NCBI GenBank assembly: GCA_038213835.1
Contig: JBBQSN010000022.1
Span: forward strand, 1-26,418
Source: JBBQSN01 sp038213835
GTDB lineage: Bacteria > Actinomycetota > Actinomycetes > Actinomycetales > CAWJMD01
DNA length: 26,418 nucleotides
Reading direction: 5' to 3'
Below the pieces are notes generated by a model. It was given only the letters and a program-made list of their open reading frames with translations. It did no database searches and was not told the origin of the DNA. Positions 14,240 through 22,197 of the stretch are shown one piece after another (the stretch's first letter is position 1; every line of letters starts with the position of its first letter). The position numbers and the translations under genes were made by a program.

Positions 14240-14533
14240 CTACCGGCCGCTGAACATGCGCGCGTTCGCCTGCTCGGCCTCGGCGTAGGTGGTGGCGGCG
14301 TGGGCGAGTGCGGTGCTGATGTGCTCCAGCGAGGTCTTGACCCGGTCCTGCGTGGCCCGCCAGTCCTCGACCACGACCTGGAACTGGCTGGCGGCCTGAC
14401 CCTTCCAGCTGCCCTGCAGGTCGAGCAGGTTCCTCATCATCCGGTCGACCTCGGCGTTGATCGTGGACACGGACCCGCGCACGGCGGTGCTCGCGGTGCT
14501 CACCTGGGCGCTGTCGACCTCGAAGCGGCTCAT
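14240..14533 (-). CDS. WXG100-family (ESAT-6-like) protein
   Basis: The 97-residue helical hairpin protein has the WXG turn at residues 43-45 (QGSWKGQAA) and the C-terminal YXXXE signal in TYAEAEQANARMF. These two features together define WXG100 substrates of ESX/type VII secretion. The length is typical. Of two close ATGs, 14533 is chosen because GAAGGA (14547-14542) is 8 nt away; for ATG 14539 it would be only 2 nt. No second WXG100 partner, EccC ATPase or other ESX component lies in the window, so it may form a homodimer and use secretion machinery encoded elsewhere. It could be exported, or could act inside the cell. Confidence 0.88.
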   Translation of the reverse strand: MSRFEVDSAQVSTASTAVRGSVSTINAEVDRMMRNLLDLQGSWKGQAASQFQVVVEDWRATQDRVKTSLEHISTALAHAATTYAEAEQANARMFSGR

Positions 14534-14572
14534 CGTCATGGTCCTTCGGTGCAGGGCCACCGCTGTCGGGTG

Positions 14573-14600
14573 GCGATACGAACCACGCTAACGCAGGCAA
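14573..14600 (-). promoter_or_regulatory. possible promoter of the WXG100 gene
   Basis: On the minus strand TTGCCT (14600-14595) and TATCGC (14578-14573) are separated by 16 bp in a locally AT-richer gap, about 40 nt before the WXG100 start. Both hexamers are only partial matches to consensus. Confidence 0.3.
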
Positions 14601-14640
14601 TCGGCAGCAAACAGCATCGATAATCGCCTGTGGACAGCCA

Positions 14641-14654
14641 CGGCCCCTGGGCCG
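14641..14654 (-). terminator. hairpin after the HD-domain gene
   Basis: CGGCCC (14641-14646) and GGGCCG (14649-14654) are perfect 6-bp arms with a 2-nt centre, 15 nt after the HD-gene stop. The hairpin is short with no T-run; in RNA the loop would open to at least 4 nt. Confidence 0.3.
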
Positions 14655-14669
14655 GGTGTGGACGACCGC

Positions 14670-15320
14670 TCAGTCGTCCAGCTCGGCCCGCAGGTTCGAC
14701 GCGGCCGGTGCCGACCACAGCGCGTGCCCTCGCGGCGTCCCGAACAGCGGGCCGTCCGGGTGGTCCGGCTCGCTGGCGCGAGCCAGCAGCCGGCGCAGCA
14801 CCCGGGCCCGGCCGAGGCGGAACACCGGACCGGGCAGGTGCCGGTACTCGTGCCGCACCCCCGCGAGGTAGCGCGCGTACCGCTCTGGCGGGCTGGCCAG
14901 CACCGCCAGGTCGGCGTCGCACAGGGCGGCGGCCTCGGCGTCCCCGTCGTCCGGCACGTGCTCGGCTGTCACCGCCACCAGGGCGGCGACCCGTCCGGCC
15001 TGCGCCGAGGGAACGCCGAGGGTGGTGAGCACCGAACGGGCCAGGTCGGCGCTGTCGCGCTCGTCGCGCCCCGGCGTGCCGGTGTAGACGGCGTCGTGGA
15101 ACCAGGCGGCCAGCACGGCGGCCGGAGTCGCGGCATCCAGGTCGCCCAGCCGGTCCAGCACCTCGTCCAGGTGTTCGAGGTCGTGGTACCCCCGACCGGG
15201 GTCACCCCAGCGCCGCTCCAGGTCGCCCGCGGCGGCGAGGAGGGCGTCGGGGCCGGCCCGCCCGCCCAGGGCACGGACCGCGGCCGCGAACGACGCCTCG
15301 CGGGACGGGGACAGGCTCAC
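14670..15320 (-). CDS. HD-domain metal-dependent phosphohydrolase-like protein
   Basis: The 216-residue product has a compact HD-type metal site: GRGYHDLEHLDEVL (His46, His50), then AAVLAAWFHDAVYTG (His75-Asp76) and RDERDSADLA. This pattern matches the predicted HD phosphohydrolases of the COG4339 type, whose substrates are unknown. The call is from motif order and length. Start GTG 15320 gives MSLSPSREASF and has CACAGT exactly 6 nt upstream; longer frames run into the divergent cupin promoter and are not family-like. It is transcribed away from the cupin gene, across a palindrome that covers its -35 region. Confidence 0.8.
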   Translation of the reverse strand: MSLSPSREASFAAAVRALGGRAGPDALLAAAGDLERRWGDPGRGYHDLEHLDEVLDRLGDLDAATPAAVLAAWFHDAVYTGTPGRDERDSADLARSVLTTLGVPSAQAGRVAALVAVTAEHVPDDGDAEAAALCDADLAVLASPPERYARYLAGVRHEYRHLPGPVFRLGRARVLRRLLARASEPDHPDGPLFGTPRGHALWSAPAASNLRAELDD

Positions 15321-15332
15321 CGCGCCACTGTG
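15321..15332 (-). promoter_or_regulatory. -10 box for the leaderless HD gene
   Basis: On the minus strand CACAGT (15332-15327) is followed by GGCGCG and GTG 15320. The same hexamer and spacing serve the divergent cupin gene. Confidence 0.45.
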
Positions 15333-15335
15333 CCA

Positions 15336-15359
15336 GGTCGCAGGACGGGACCTGCGACC
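15336..15359. promoter_or_regulatory. operator-like palindrome between divergent HD and cupin genes
   Basis: GGTCGCAGG (15336-15344) and CCTGCGACC (15351-15359) are perfect 9-bp arms with a 6-bp spacer. The palindrome starts 4 bp from the -10-like box of the HD gene and would cover its spacer and -35 region, so a bound protein should block that promoter. No regulator gene is adjacent. Confidence 0.5.
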
Positions 15360-15383
15360 CGTGCGGGCCGAGCGGTTCTGCGG

Positions 15384-15395
15384 CACAGTGCGGGT
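15384..15395 (+). promoter_or_regulatory. -10 box for the leaderless cupin gene
   Basis: CACAGT (15384-15389) is followed by GCGGGT and GTG 15396, mirroring the arrangement on the other strand. It favours GTG 15396 over the internal ATG 15417. Confidence 0.45.
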
Positions 15396-15812
15396 GTGGA
15401 CGATACAGATCTTCCGATGACCAGGCAGGCCGTGGTGCCCCGGCACGGCGGCGTGCACGACCTCGCAACGCTGACCGAGGAGCTGGGAGCCGCGGCCCTG
15501 AAGTCTCCGGCGCACCGATCGGGGCGCACCCTCGTGGCGGTGGGGGACCTGCGCGTCACCGCCATCGCGCTCGCGGCCGGTGCCGAGCTGGCCGAGCACG
15601 AGAGCCCGGGCGCGGCGACGCTGCAGGTGCTGGCCGGGTCGTGCCGCCTGGTCACCGCGGGCGATCCAGGTCCAGCCGGCGACGGCGCGCAGGAGAGCTC
15701 GCTCGACCTCGGTGCGGGCGCGCTGGCCCAGATCCCGCCCGTCCGGCACTCCCTCACCACCGAGGCCGGGTGCGTCGTGCTGCTGACCGTGGGTCTGGAC
15801 CGCACCGGCTGA
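15396..15812 (+). CDS. small single-domain cupin protein
   Basis: The 138-residue product has a cupin barrel: GDLRVTAIALAAGAELAEHESPGAATLQVLAGSCRLV gives the first motif (with His and Glu), and LAQIPPVRHSLTTEAGCVVLLTV the second (with His). The metal ligand set looks incomplete (few His in motif 1), so enzymatic activity is uncertain; many such proteins are sensors or stress proteins. Start GTG 15396 (MDDTDLPMTRQ) is preferred for its upstream hexamer. ATG 15417 (MTRQAVVPRHGG) is the alternative, and neither has a Shine-Dalgarno sequence. It is divergent from the HD gene and convergent with the protease gene. Confidence 0.75.
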   Translation: MDDTDLPMTRQAVVPRHGGVHDLATLTEELGAAALKSPAHRSGRTLVAVGDLRVTAIALAAGAELAEHESPGAATLQVLAGSCRLVTAGDPGPAGDGAQESSLDLGAGALAQIPPVRHSLTTEAGCVVLLTVGLDRTG

Positions 15813-15814
15813 CG

Positions 15815-15855
15815 GGCGCGGGAGGGGTGGCCGTGGTGGCCACCCCTCCCGCGCC
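15815..15855. terminator. strong bidirectional hairpin terminator
   Basis: GGCGCGGGAGGGGTGGCC (15815-15832) and its exact reverse complement (15838-15855) make a perfect 18-bp stem with loop GTGGT. It lies between the stops of the convergent cupin and protease genes. This is the most stable-looking simple hairpin in the window; there is no T-tract. Confidence 0.75.
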
Positions 15856-15866
15856 TTGCCGGCGGC

Positions 15867-17261
15867 TCAGTCGGCCGATCGCGTCCCGAGGACCGCGGGG
15901 ACGTCCTGGAGCTGTCCCCCCCGGGCCACGCCGAGGGTGACCTCGGCGCCGGGGGCGCGCTCGCGGACCTGGGCGGTCAGCGACTCCGAGCCCTGCACCG
16001 CCTCTCCGTCGACGGACACGATGACGTCGCCGGCCCGGAGCCCGGCCTGCTCGGCGGGCGTGCCGGCGGTCACCTCGACCACCTCGGCGCCCTGCCGCGT
16101 GCTGCCGTCGACCTCGCCGCTGCCGTCGGAGAGGCTGACGCCGAGCCAGGCGTGGTCGGCGCTGCCGTCGGCGATCAGCTCGTCGGCGATCCGCTGGGCC
16201 TCGTTCACCGGGATCGCGAACCCGAGGCCGATGCTGCCGGACTGGCCGGCCCCGGTCGAGGTGCTGGCGATCGAGGACGGGATGCCGATCAGCGACCCGC
16301 TGGCGTCGACCAGCGCGCCGCCGGAGTTGCCGGGGTTGACCGCGGCGTCGGTCTGGATCGCGTTCGTCACGACCGGCTCGGCAGCGGACTGCCCGCCCGA
16401 GAACGGATCCTGGGACTCGGCGCCGGAGGTGGTGACCGGCCGGTCGGTGGCCGACACGATGCCGGTGGTGACCGAGTCGGACAGGCCGAGCGGGTTGCCC
16501 ACGGCCATCACCGGCTGACCGGCGACGACGGCGTCGGAGTCGCCGATGGTGACCGGGACGAGGTCGTCCGGCGGGTCCACGATCTGCAGCACCGCCAGGT
16601 CGGTCGCCGGGTCGAGGCCGACGACCTGGATGTCGCTGAACACCCGGCCGTCCGAGAGCACGACCTGGATCCGGGCGTCGGCACCGGCGCCGGCGACGAC
16701 GTGGTTGTTGGTCAGGACGTGACCCTCGGCGTCCAGGACCACGCCCGAGCCCTGGCCCTCGCCGGTCTGGCCGGCGACCTGGATCGCCACGACGCTGGGG
16801 GAGACGGTGTCGGCGACCGCTGCCCAGTCCACCCCGTCGGTGCTGCTCACCGACAGCGGCGAGCGGTCGGACCCGGCGGAGGGGTCCGCCGTAGCGGTGA
16901 CCGGCGTCGGCCCGTCGTCCAGGACGACGACCGCGCCTGCGGTCGCGCCGCTCGCGAGCACCGCGGCGCCGACCATCGCCAGGACCATCGCCCCCCAGCC
17001 CGGCCGGCTGCGCGGACGCGGTGAGGGGGAGGACGGACCCTGCTGGCCGGGCGGCACGGGCGGTGCACCCCAGACGTCCTGGGTGCTCCCGTAGCCTCCC
17101 GCCGACGGGGCCTGCTCCCGGTGGGCCTCGTAGCCCGGGTCGCCGTAGCCCATGACACCCGGGCGACCGTCGTGGGCGGGTGCCGAGGGTGCTGGCCAGC
17201 CGGAGGGACCGCCCTGCGGCGGCTGCCCGGACGGGGTGCTGGGGGGCAGGGTCTGGGTCAT
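15867..17261 (-). CDS. membrane-anchored HtrA/PepD-like serine protease with PDZ domain
   Basis: The 464-residue product has a Pro/Gly/Tyr-rich cytoplasmic N-terminus (1-88), one transmembrane helix (about 89-114), an extracytoplasmic trypsin-like domain with an intact triad (His187 in TNNHVV, Asp221 in DPATDLAVL, Ser313 in NPGNSGGAL), and a C-terminal PDZ domain (about 370-460). HtrA proteases remove or refold damaged envelope proteins. The gene follows a response regulator and kinase, as pepD follows mprA-mprB in mycobacteria. Start ATG 17261 is preferred because GAAGG (17277-17273) is 11 nt away; in-frame ATG 17270 is only 2 nt from it. The whole leader can fold so that this GAAGG is paired. 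Confidence 0.92.
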   Translation of the reverse strand: MTQTLPPSTPSGQPPQGGPSGWPAPSAPAHDGRPGVMGYGDPGYEAHREQAPSAGGYGSTQDVWGAPPVPPGQQGPSSPSPRPRSRPGWGAMVLAMVGAAVLASGATAGAVVVLDDGPTPVTATADPSAGSDRSPLSVSSTDGVDWAAVADTVSPSVVAIQVAGQTGEGQGSGVVLDAEGHVLTNNHVVAGAGADARIQVVLSDGRVFSDIQVVGLDPATDLAVLQIVDPPDDLVPVTIGDSDAVVAGQPVMAVGNPLGLSDSVTTGIVSATDRPVTTSGAESQDPFSGGQSAAEPVVTNAIQTDAAVNPGNSGGALVDASGSLIGIPSSIASTSTGAGQSGSIGLGFAIPVNEAQRIADELIADGSADHAWLGVSLSDGSGEVDGSTRQGAEVVEVTAGTPAEQAGLRAGDVIVSVDGEAVQGSESLTAQVRERAPGAEVTLGVARGGQLQDVPAVLGTRSAD

Positions 17262-17270
17262 CGCGATCAT

Positions 17271-17341
17271 CGCCTTCACTGTCGTGCGCACGGGGTGCTG
17301 CGGGGCCAACCGTCCGGTTGGCAACAGGACCAGTGAAGGCG
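17271..17341 (-). promoter_or_regulatory. RNA structure that can sequester the protease ribosome binding site
   Basis: In the gap between kinase stop and protease start, CGCCTTCACTG (minus strand 17341-17331) is exactly complementary to CAGTGAAGGCG (17281-17271). The second arm contains the GAAGG Shine-Dalgarno and touches ATG 17270. Nested inside is a second perfect inverted repeat, GCCAACCG and CGGTTGGC (17322-17305), with a 2-nt centre. The pairing is read directly; its regulatory role is inferred. Confidence 0.55.
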
Positions 17342-17342
17342 C

Positions 17343-18884
17343 TCAGCCTGCGACGGGCCTGGGGTCGCCCTGGGAGGTTGCTGGGAGCCCGGCCACGGCC
17401 AGGGCGACCTCGAAGGTCGCGCCACCGCCGGCGGTGGCCCGCACCGTGGACGCCCCGCCGTGCGCCTGCACGATGGCGTCGACGATGGCCAGCCCGAGCC
17501 CCGAGCCCCCGCTGCTGCGGGTGCGTGAGGCGTCGGCGCGGTAGAACCGCTCGAAGATCTTCTCTGCCAGGTCGGCGGGCACGCCGGGCCCGTGGTCGGC
17601 CACCTGCAGCACCGCGTGGTCGCCCCGGCGCCCGACGCCGAGCTCGACCGGGGTGCCGGGCGGGGTGTGTCGCAGCGCGTTGCCGAGCAGGTTCGTGACC
17701 ACCTGGCGCAGCCGTGCCTCATCGCCCGTCGTCGGGGCGGACTGCGGCGGCTGGCTGCCGTCCAGACCCGTGAGGGTGACCTGCCGGTCCGGTGCCAGGG
17801 CGGTGCTGTCGTGGACGGCGTCGCCGGCGAGCACCAGCAGGTCGACCTGCGAGAGCCGCAGCGGGCGCTGCTCGTCCAGCCGGGCCAGCACGAGCAGGTC
17901 CTCGACGAGCCCGCCCATCCGGGTCGACTCGCCCTCGATCCGGCGGAACGTGTGCGAGACGTCCTCCGGTTCGGAGACGGCTCCCATCCGGTAGAGCTCG
18001 GCGAAGCCGCGCAGCGTCGCAAGCGGGGTGCGCAGCTCGTGGCTGGCGTCGCCGATGAAGCGCCGCATCCGCTGCTCGGAGGCCTCGCGGGCCGCGAGCG
18101 TGGTCTCGATCCGGTCCAGCATGGCGTTGACCGCGCCCCCGAGCCGGCCGACCTCGGTGCCGGCCACGCGGACGTCGACCCGGCGCGAGGTGTCACCGTC
18201 GCCGAAGGCGGTCGCGACCGACTCGACCTCGCGCAACGGCCGGAACGCCCGTCCGATCGCGAACCACCCGGTGAGGACGAGCAGCAGGATGAGGCCGGCG
18301 CCGAGCAGCGCGAACCGGAGGCCGGTGGCCCGCAGCGTCTCCTGGACGTCGTCCAGCGGGAGCGCGACGACCGCGGCACCGGGCTGCTCCTGGCCCGCGA
18401 CCGCGATGACGACCGGGACGGCGACCATCCGCCAGGACGTGCCGTCGGAGCCGCTGACCGTCCGGAACGCCCCCTGGGTCGCCTCGGCCTGCTCGCGGCG
18501 CAGGGCCGGCAGCTCCGGGAGGGACTCGCCGGCGCCGTCGTACAGCGGCCCGCTGTCCTCCAGGGTGGTGTCGTCGAAGAAGACCTCGACGACGTAGCGG
18601 CTGGGCAACGGGTCGTCGCCGAACGGGCGGGACCCCCCGGACTGGAGGTCGGTCACGAGCTCGTTCAGGGCGCGTCGCTCCTGCGCCACCGACCCGAGCT
18701 GGGCATCGACCTGCTCGATCAGCTGGCCGCGCAGGTTGGTGACGGTGAGGACGCCCACGGCGACCAGCGCCAGGGTCAGCAGCGCGGCGACCAGTGCCAG
18801 CAGCCGAGCGCGCAGGGACAGCGTCGCTCCCGGTCGGTGCCGTGGTGCGGGGGCGGGCTGGGTCGTCGGCTGGGCCGCGCTCAC
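17343..18884 (-). CDS. sensor histidine kinase (MprB/BaeS-like architecture)
   Basis: The 513-residue kinase has TM1 (about 25-48), an extracytoplasmic sensor region of about 140 residues, TM2 (about 190-211), a HAMP domain (211-264), a HisKA dimerisation helix with phospho-acceptor His282 (FIGDASHELRTPLATL), and an ATPase domain with N box NLLGNALRHTPPG, G1 DHGPGVP, F region IFERFYRAD and G2 GGSGLGLAIV. All catalytic motifs are intact. The GTG 18884 start overlaps the regulator stop as GTGA; a longer frame upstream would run inside the regulator gene. With the next gene it forms a regulator-kinase-protease set, so the signal is probably envelope stress, by analogy with MprAB-PepD. Confidence 0.93.
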   Translation of the reverse strand: MSAAQPTTQPAPAPRHRPGATLSLRARLLALVAALLTLALVAVGVLTVTNLRGQLIEQVDAQLGSVAQERRALNELVTDLQSGGSRPFGDDPLPSRYVVEVFFDDTTLEDSGPLYDGAGESLPELPALRREQAEATQGAFRTVSGSDGTSWRMVAVPVVIAVAGQEQPGAAVVALPLDDVQETLRATGLRFALLGAGLILLLVLTGWFAIGRAFRPLREVESVATAFGDGDTSRRVDVRVAGTEVGRLGGAVNAMLDRIETTLAAREASEQRMRRFIGDASHELRTPLATLRGFAELYRMGAVSEPEDVSHTFRRIEGESTRMGGLVEDLLVLARLDEQRPLRLSQVDLLVLAGDAVHDSTALAPDRQVTLTGLDGSQPPQSAPTTGDEARLRQVVTNLLGNALRHTPPGTPVELGVGRRGDHAVLQVADHGPGVPADLAEKIFERFYRADASRTRSSGGSGLGLAIVDAIVQAHGGASTVRATAGGGATFEVALAVAGLPATSQGDPRPVAG

Positions 18885-19624
18885 GCGCTCTCTCGGGGCA
18901 GCTTGAGGACGTACCCGACGCCGCGCCGGGTGTGGATCAGCGGCGGCCACCCGATGGCGGTGACACCCTCCGGCGGGCTGTCGATCTTGCGGCGCAGGTA
19001 GGAGATGTACGACTCGACGATGCCGGCCTCGCCGTTGAAGTCGTAGTTCCAGACGTGGTCCAGGATCTGCGGCTTGGACAGCACCCGGTTCGGGTTCAGC
19101 ATCAGGTAGCGCAGCAGCTTGAACTCGGTGGGCGACAGGTCGATGTCGGTGCCGGCGCGGCGCACCTCGCGCGAGTCCTCGTCCAGCTCCAGGTCGTGGA
19201 ACACCAGTCGCCCCTCGGCGGCCTCGGCCCCGGCGCCGGTGCGGCGCAGGATAGCCCGGATCCGCGCCACGACCTCCTCGAGGCTGAACGGCTTGGTGAC
19301 GTAGTCGTCCCCGCCGACGGTCAGGCCGGTGACCCGGTCGGCGACGTCGTCCTTGGCGGTGAGGAACAGCACGGGGGTGTCGCGACCGCGCTCGCGCAGC
19401 CGCCGGGTCACCGCGAAGCCGTCCAGGCCGGGCATCATCACGTCCAGCACGAGCAGGTCGGGGCGGACCTTCTCGGCGACGGCGAGCGCCTGCTCGCCGT
19501 CCGGGGCGGTGTGCACCTCGAACCCGGCGACGCGCAGCGTGGTCGTGAGCTGCTCGCGGATGTTGGGCTCGTCGTCGACGACGAGCAGGCGCGCCTCGGG
19601 CGGGGACTGCTTCATGGCGGCCAT
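18881..19624 (-). CDS. OmpR/PhoB-family response regulator
   Basis: The 247-residue regulator has a receiver domain (LLVVDDEPNIREQL, phosphorylated Asp61 in LLVLDVMMPGLDG, Lys in FLTAKDDVADRVTG...DDYVTKPF) and a C-terminal winged helix (SPTEFKLLRYLMLNPNRVLSKPQILDHVW...YISYLRRKID...RGVGYVLKLP). Its closest feel is the actinobacterial PhoP/TrcR/MprA group; no symbol is assigned. ATG 19624 has AGGG (19634-19631) at 6 nt spacing; ATG 19615 is an in-frame alternative. The kinase start overlaps its stop. It begins 44 bp after the GGDEF-EAL gene, so it may be partly transcribed from that gene's promoter. Confidence 0.93.
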   Translation of the reverse strand: MAAMKQSPPEARLLVVDDEPNIREQLTTTLRVAGFEVHTAPDGEQALAVAEKVRPDLLVLDVMMPGLDGFAVTRRLRERGRDTPVLFLTAKDDVADRVTGLTVGGDDYVTKPFSLEEVVARIRAILRRTGAGAEAAEGRLVFHDLELDEDSREVRRAGTDIDLSPTEFKLLRYLMLNPNRVLSKPQILDHVWNYDFNGEAGIVESYISYLRRKIDSPPEGVTAIGWPPLIHTRRGVGYVLKLPRESA

Positions 19625-19668
19625 CGTGGACCCTGAACCTGGGAGATCCCTGGACGTCTGCTGGAGGG

Positions 19669-22170
19669 TCAGGCGCGCAGGCGGGACGCCAGCCAGGTGG
19701 CGACCTGGGCCGACGGCATCGGGCGGCCCAGCAGGTAGCCCTGGACGATGTCGCAGCCCGCCTCGGTGAGTGCGCGCAGCGTGGCGTGGTCCTCGACCCC
19801 CTCGGCGACGACCTCCAGGCCGAGGTCGTGGGACAGGTCGATGATCGAGCTGACGATCTTGCCGGCGCCGGGGTCGGCGCCCATCCCGATGATGAAGGAC
19901 TTGTCGATCTTGACCTCGTGGATCGGCAGGTGCCGCAGGTACGCCAACGAGGAGTAGCCGGTACCGAAGTCGTCGACCGAGAGCCGTACGCCCTTGTCGC
20001 GCAGCGCGTGCATGGGGCGCAGCGACTCGACCTGGTAGTTCATGACCGAGTCCTCGGTGAGCTCGAGGGTCAGCCGCTCGGGGGGGATGCCGGCGTCCGC
20101 GAGGAGCCGCTCGACCTGGTCGGGCAGACCGGGCTCCAGCAGCAGCCGGGTGGGCAGGTTCACCGAGACGGCGAAGGTCTGGTGGGCGCCGGACCAGCGC
20201 GCGCACTGCTCGAGGGCCTTGCGCAGGGCGAGCACGGTGAGCACGCCGACCTGGCCGGTGTGGTCGGCGAGCGGCACGAACTCGGCCGGCGGGATGGGAC
20301 CGCGCTCGGGGTGGTTCCAGCGTGCCAGGGCCTCGAAGCCGGCGATCCTGCCGTCGCGCAGCCGCAGCTGGGGCTGGAAGTCGACGCTGATCTGCTCCTC
20401 GTCGATGGCCCGACGCAGGTCGCCGACGAGGGTGAGCCGGTCCAGGCTGGTGCGGTCGTGCTGCGGCTCGTACCAGGAGTAGCCCGACATCGAGCGCTTG
20501 GCCTCGTACATCGCGACGTCGGCGTGACGCAGCAGGGTCGCGGCGTCGCTGCCGGCCGAGAAGATGCCGGCCAGGCCGAGGGAGGCGGAGACGTCGACGA
20601 AGGTGCCGTTGAGGTCGAACGGGACGACCAACGAGGTCGAGATCGACTCGGCCATCCGCTCGACCTCCTCGCGCCCGCGCACGGCGGGCAGCAGCACGGC
20701 GAACTCGTCGCCGCCGAGGCGGGCCACGACGCAGTCCGCCGGAGTGATCTCGCTCAGCCTGCGGGCCACCTGGACGAGCAGGATGTCGCCGACCGGGTGT
20801 CCGAGGGTGTCGTTGATCTCCTTGAACCGGTCGAGGTCGAGCAGCGCGACCGCGGCGACGCAGTCGTCGTCGGAGGCCTCCAGACCGGTGAGGAGGCGGG
20901 TCAGGGCCACGCTGAACGCCAGCCGGTTCGGCAGCTGGGTGAGGTCGTCGTGGTGCGAGTCGTGCCGCAGCCGCGCCACCAGGTCGTTGTTCTGCCAGAC
21001 GACCGCGGCGTGCGTGGCCAGGGTCTGCAGCAGGTCGAGGTCGCCGACCGAGAAGGTGGACAGCGACGAGCCCTGCCGGTCGTGCGCCACCAGGAGCGCG
21101 GCCTTGCGGTCGTCGACCTCGAGCGGCAGCACGATGGCGTCGCGCCAGCCGCGCGCGGTGAGCCAGGCCCGCTCGTCGGGGTCGCGGGTGCCACTGTGCA
21201 CCACGCACGGACGCACCCCCGCGGGCGGGAGCAGGTCGATCGTGCCGGGGTCGCCGACGTGCCAGATCTCGGCGCCGCTGGCGCTCACCAGGCCGGCCGC
21301 CTCCGTGGTGAGGGTGTCGACCAGGAGGTCCTGGCTCTGCGCCTGCCCCATCGTGCGGGCGGCCCGCAGTACCTCGCCGAGGTCGGCGTGCTGACGGACC
21401 AGCTTGGCGTAGGCACGGAAGCTGAGCACGACGGCGCCCGAGACGACCCCGAGCAGCAGCAGCCCCTCCGGTCCCTGCTCCAGGGCGATGAGGGCGAGCG
21501 CGGCGATGGTGGCGCTGAGCAGGCCGGACAGCAGCACCGAGGCGGCCATCGCGGCGGCGTCGCCGAGGCCGGGACGCCGCTGCAGCACGGTGATCGCGGC
21601 GATCACCGACGAGACGCCCACGAGGTCGACCACCAGGACGATGGCCACGGCCAGGACCCAGAACGACGGGTCAGGCCCCCACAGCGAGACCAAGATGCCG
21701 TGCAGCAGGTAGGCGACGCCGATCTCGACCGTGTAGAGCGAGAGGTTGAAGAAGGTCTTGTCGGCCGGCTGCTGGCGCACGTAGAGCACCACGCCCGCGC
21801 TCATCAGGCGGGCCACGAGCAGCCACTCGAGCGGCATCGTGAACAGGCCGATCACCAGCGGCAGGTCGCTCAGCGACACCGACAGCGCCTGCTGACGCAC
21901 CTCGACGTGGAACTTGGCCGACTCGGTGACGGCGAACATCACCGTGACCACGACGAACATCAGCGGCAGCAGCGGACGCTGTTCAGTGGGCTCGGCGTAG
22001 TTGGCGGCCAGGCCCCCTGCGACAGCAAGGAACGCGGACAGGGCGACGAGGTGCCACTGTCCGCGCGACAGGGCCGTAGCCGCTGTGCCGGGCACGACCC
22101 GAGTGTGGGGCACACGCAGGCTCAGGAGAGCCTTGTGCGGGGAACTCTCCCCGTTCGGCCCACACGTCAC
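19669..22170 (-). CDS. membrane GGDEF-EAL protein (cyclic di-GMP turnover)
   Basis: This protein of up to 833 residues has about eight transmembrane helices (39-254), a GAF-like domain (about 270-395), a GGDEF domain and an EAL domain. The GGDEF signature is intact (ARLGGDEFAVL, 486-490), but the upstream RXXD inhibitory site is absent (PADC at that position). The EAL domain keeps its catalytic residues: FEALARW (613-615), VNLPTRLL, LELTEDS, VDDFGTGYSS, VKIDKSF and VAEGVED. It may both make and degrade cyclic di-GMP, or favour one activity under control of the membrane and GAF sensors. The start is uncertain: GTG 22170 is the longest, but GTG 22113 or 22095 are possible and none has a clear Shine-Dalgarno. 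Confidence 0.9.
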   Translation of the reverse strand: MTCGPNGESSPHKALLSLRVPHTRVVPGTAATALSRGQWHLVALSAFLAVAGGLAANYAEPTEQRPLLPLMFVVVTVMFAVTESAKFHVEVRQQALSVSLSDLPLVIGLFTMPLEWLLVARLMSAGVVLYVRQQPADKTFFNLSLYTVEIGVAYLLHGILVSLWGPDPSFWVLAVAIVLVVDLVGVSSVIAAITVLQRRPGLGDAAAMAASVLLSGLLSATIAALALIALEQGPEGLLLLGVVSGAVVLSFRAYAKLVRQHADLGEVLRAARTMGQAQSQDLLVDTLTTEAAGLVSASGAEIWHVGDPGTIDLLPPAGVRPCVVHSGTRDPDERAWLTARGWRDAIVLPLEVDDRKAALLVAHDRQGSSLSTFSVGDLDLLQTLATHAAVVWQNNDLVARLRHDSHHDDLTQLPNRLAFSVALTRLLTGLEASDDDCVAAVALLDLDRFKEINDTLGHPVGDILLVQVARRLSEITPADCVVARLGGDEFAVLLPAVRGREEVERMAESISTSLVVPFDLNGTFVDVSASLGLAGIFSAGSDAATLLRHADVAMYEAKRSMSGYSWYEPQHDRTSLDRLTLVGDLRRAIDEEQISVDFQPQLRLRDGRIAGFEALARWNHPERGPIPPAEFVPLADHTGQVGVLTVLALRKALEQCARWSGAHQTFAVSVNLPTRLLLEPGLPDQVERLLADAGIPPERLTLELTEDSVMNYQVESLRPMHALRDKGVRLSVDDFGTGYSSLAYLRHLPIHEVKIDKSFIIGMGADPGAGKIVSSIIDLSHDLGLEVVAEGVEDHATLRALTEAGCDIVQGYLLGRPMPSAQVATWLASRLRA

Positions 22171-22197
22171 AGGGGCGGTTGTCCCAGGAGCCTCATG

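Noticed and set aside
13136..14623. Plus-strand frame across the DUF5685 and WXG100 genes
   Set aside because: The minus-strand products show clear family signatures. The plus-strand product is low-complexity and spans two real genes.
19613..19660. Palindrome at the response-regulator start region
   Set aside because: Arms are short or mismatched (CATGGC/GCCAT and CCTGGGA/TCCCTGG) and do not stand out in this GC-rich context.
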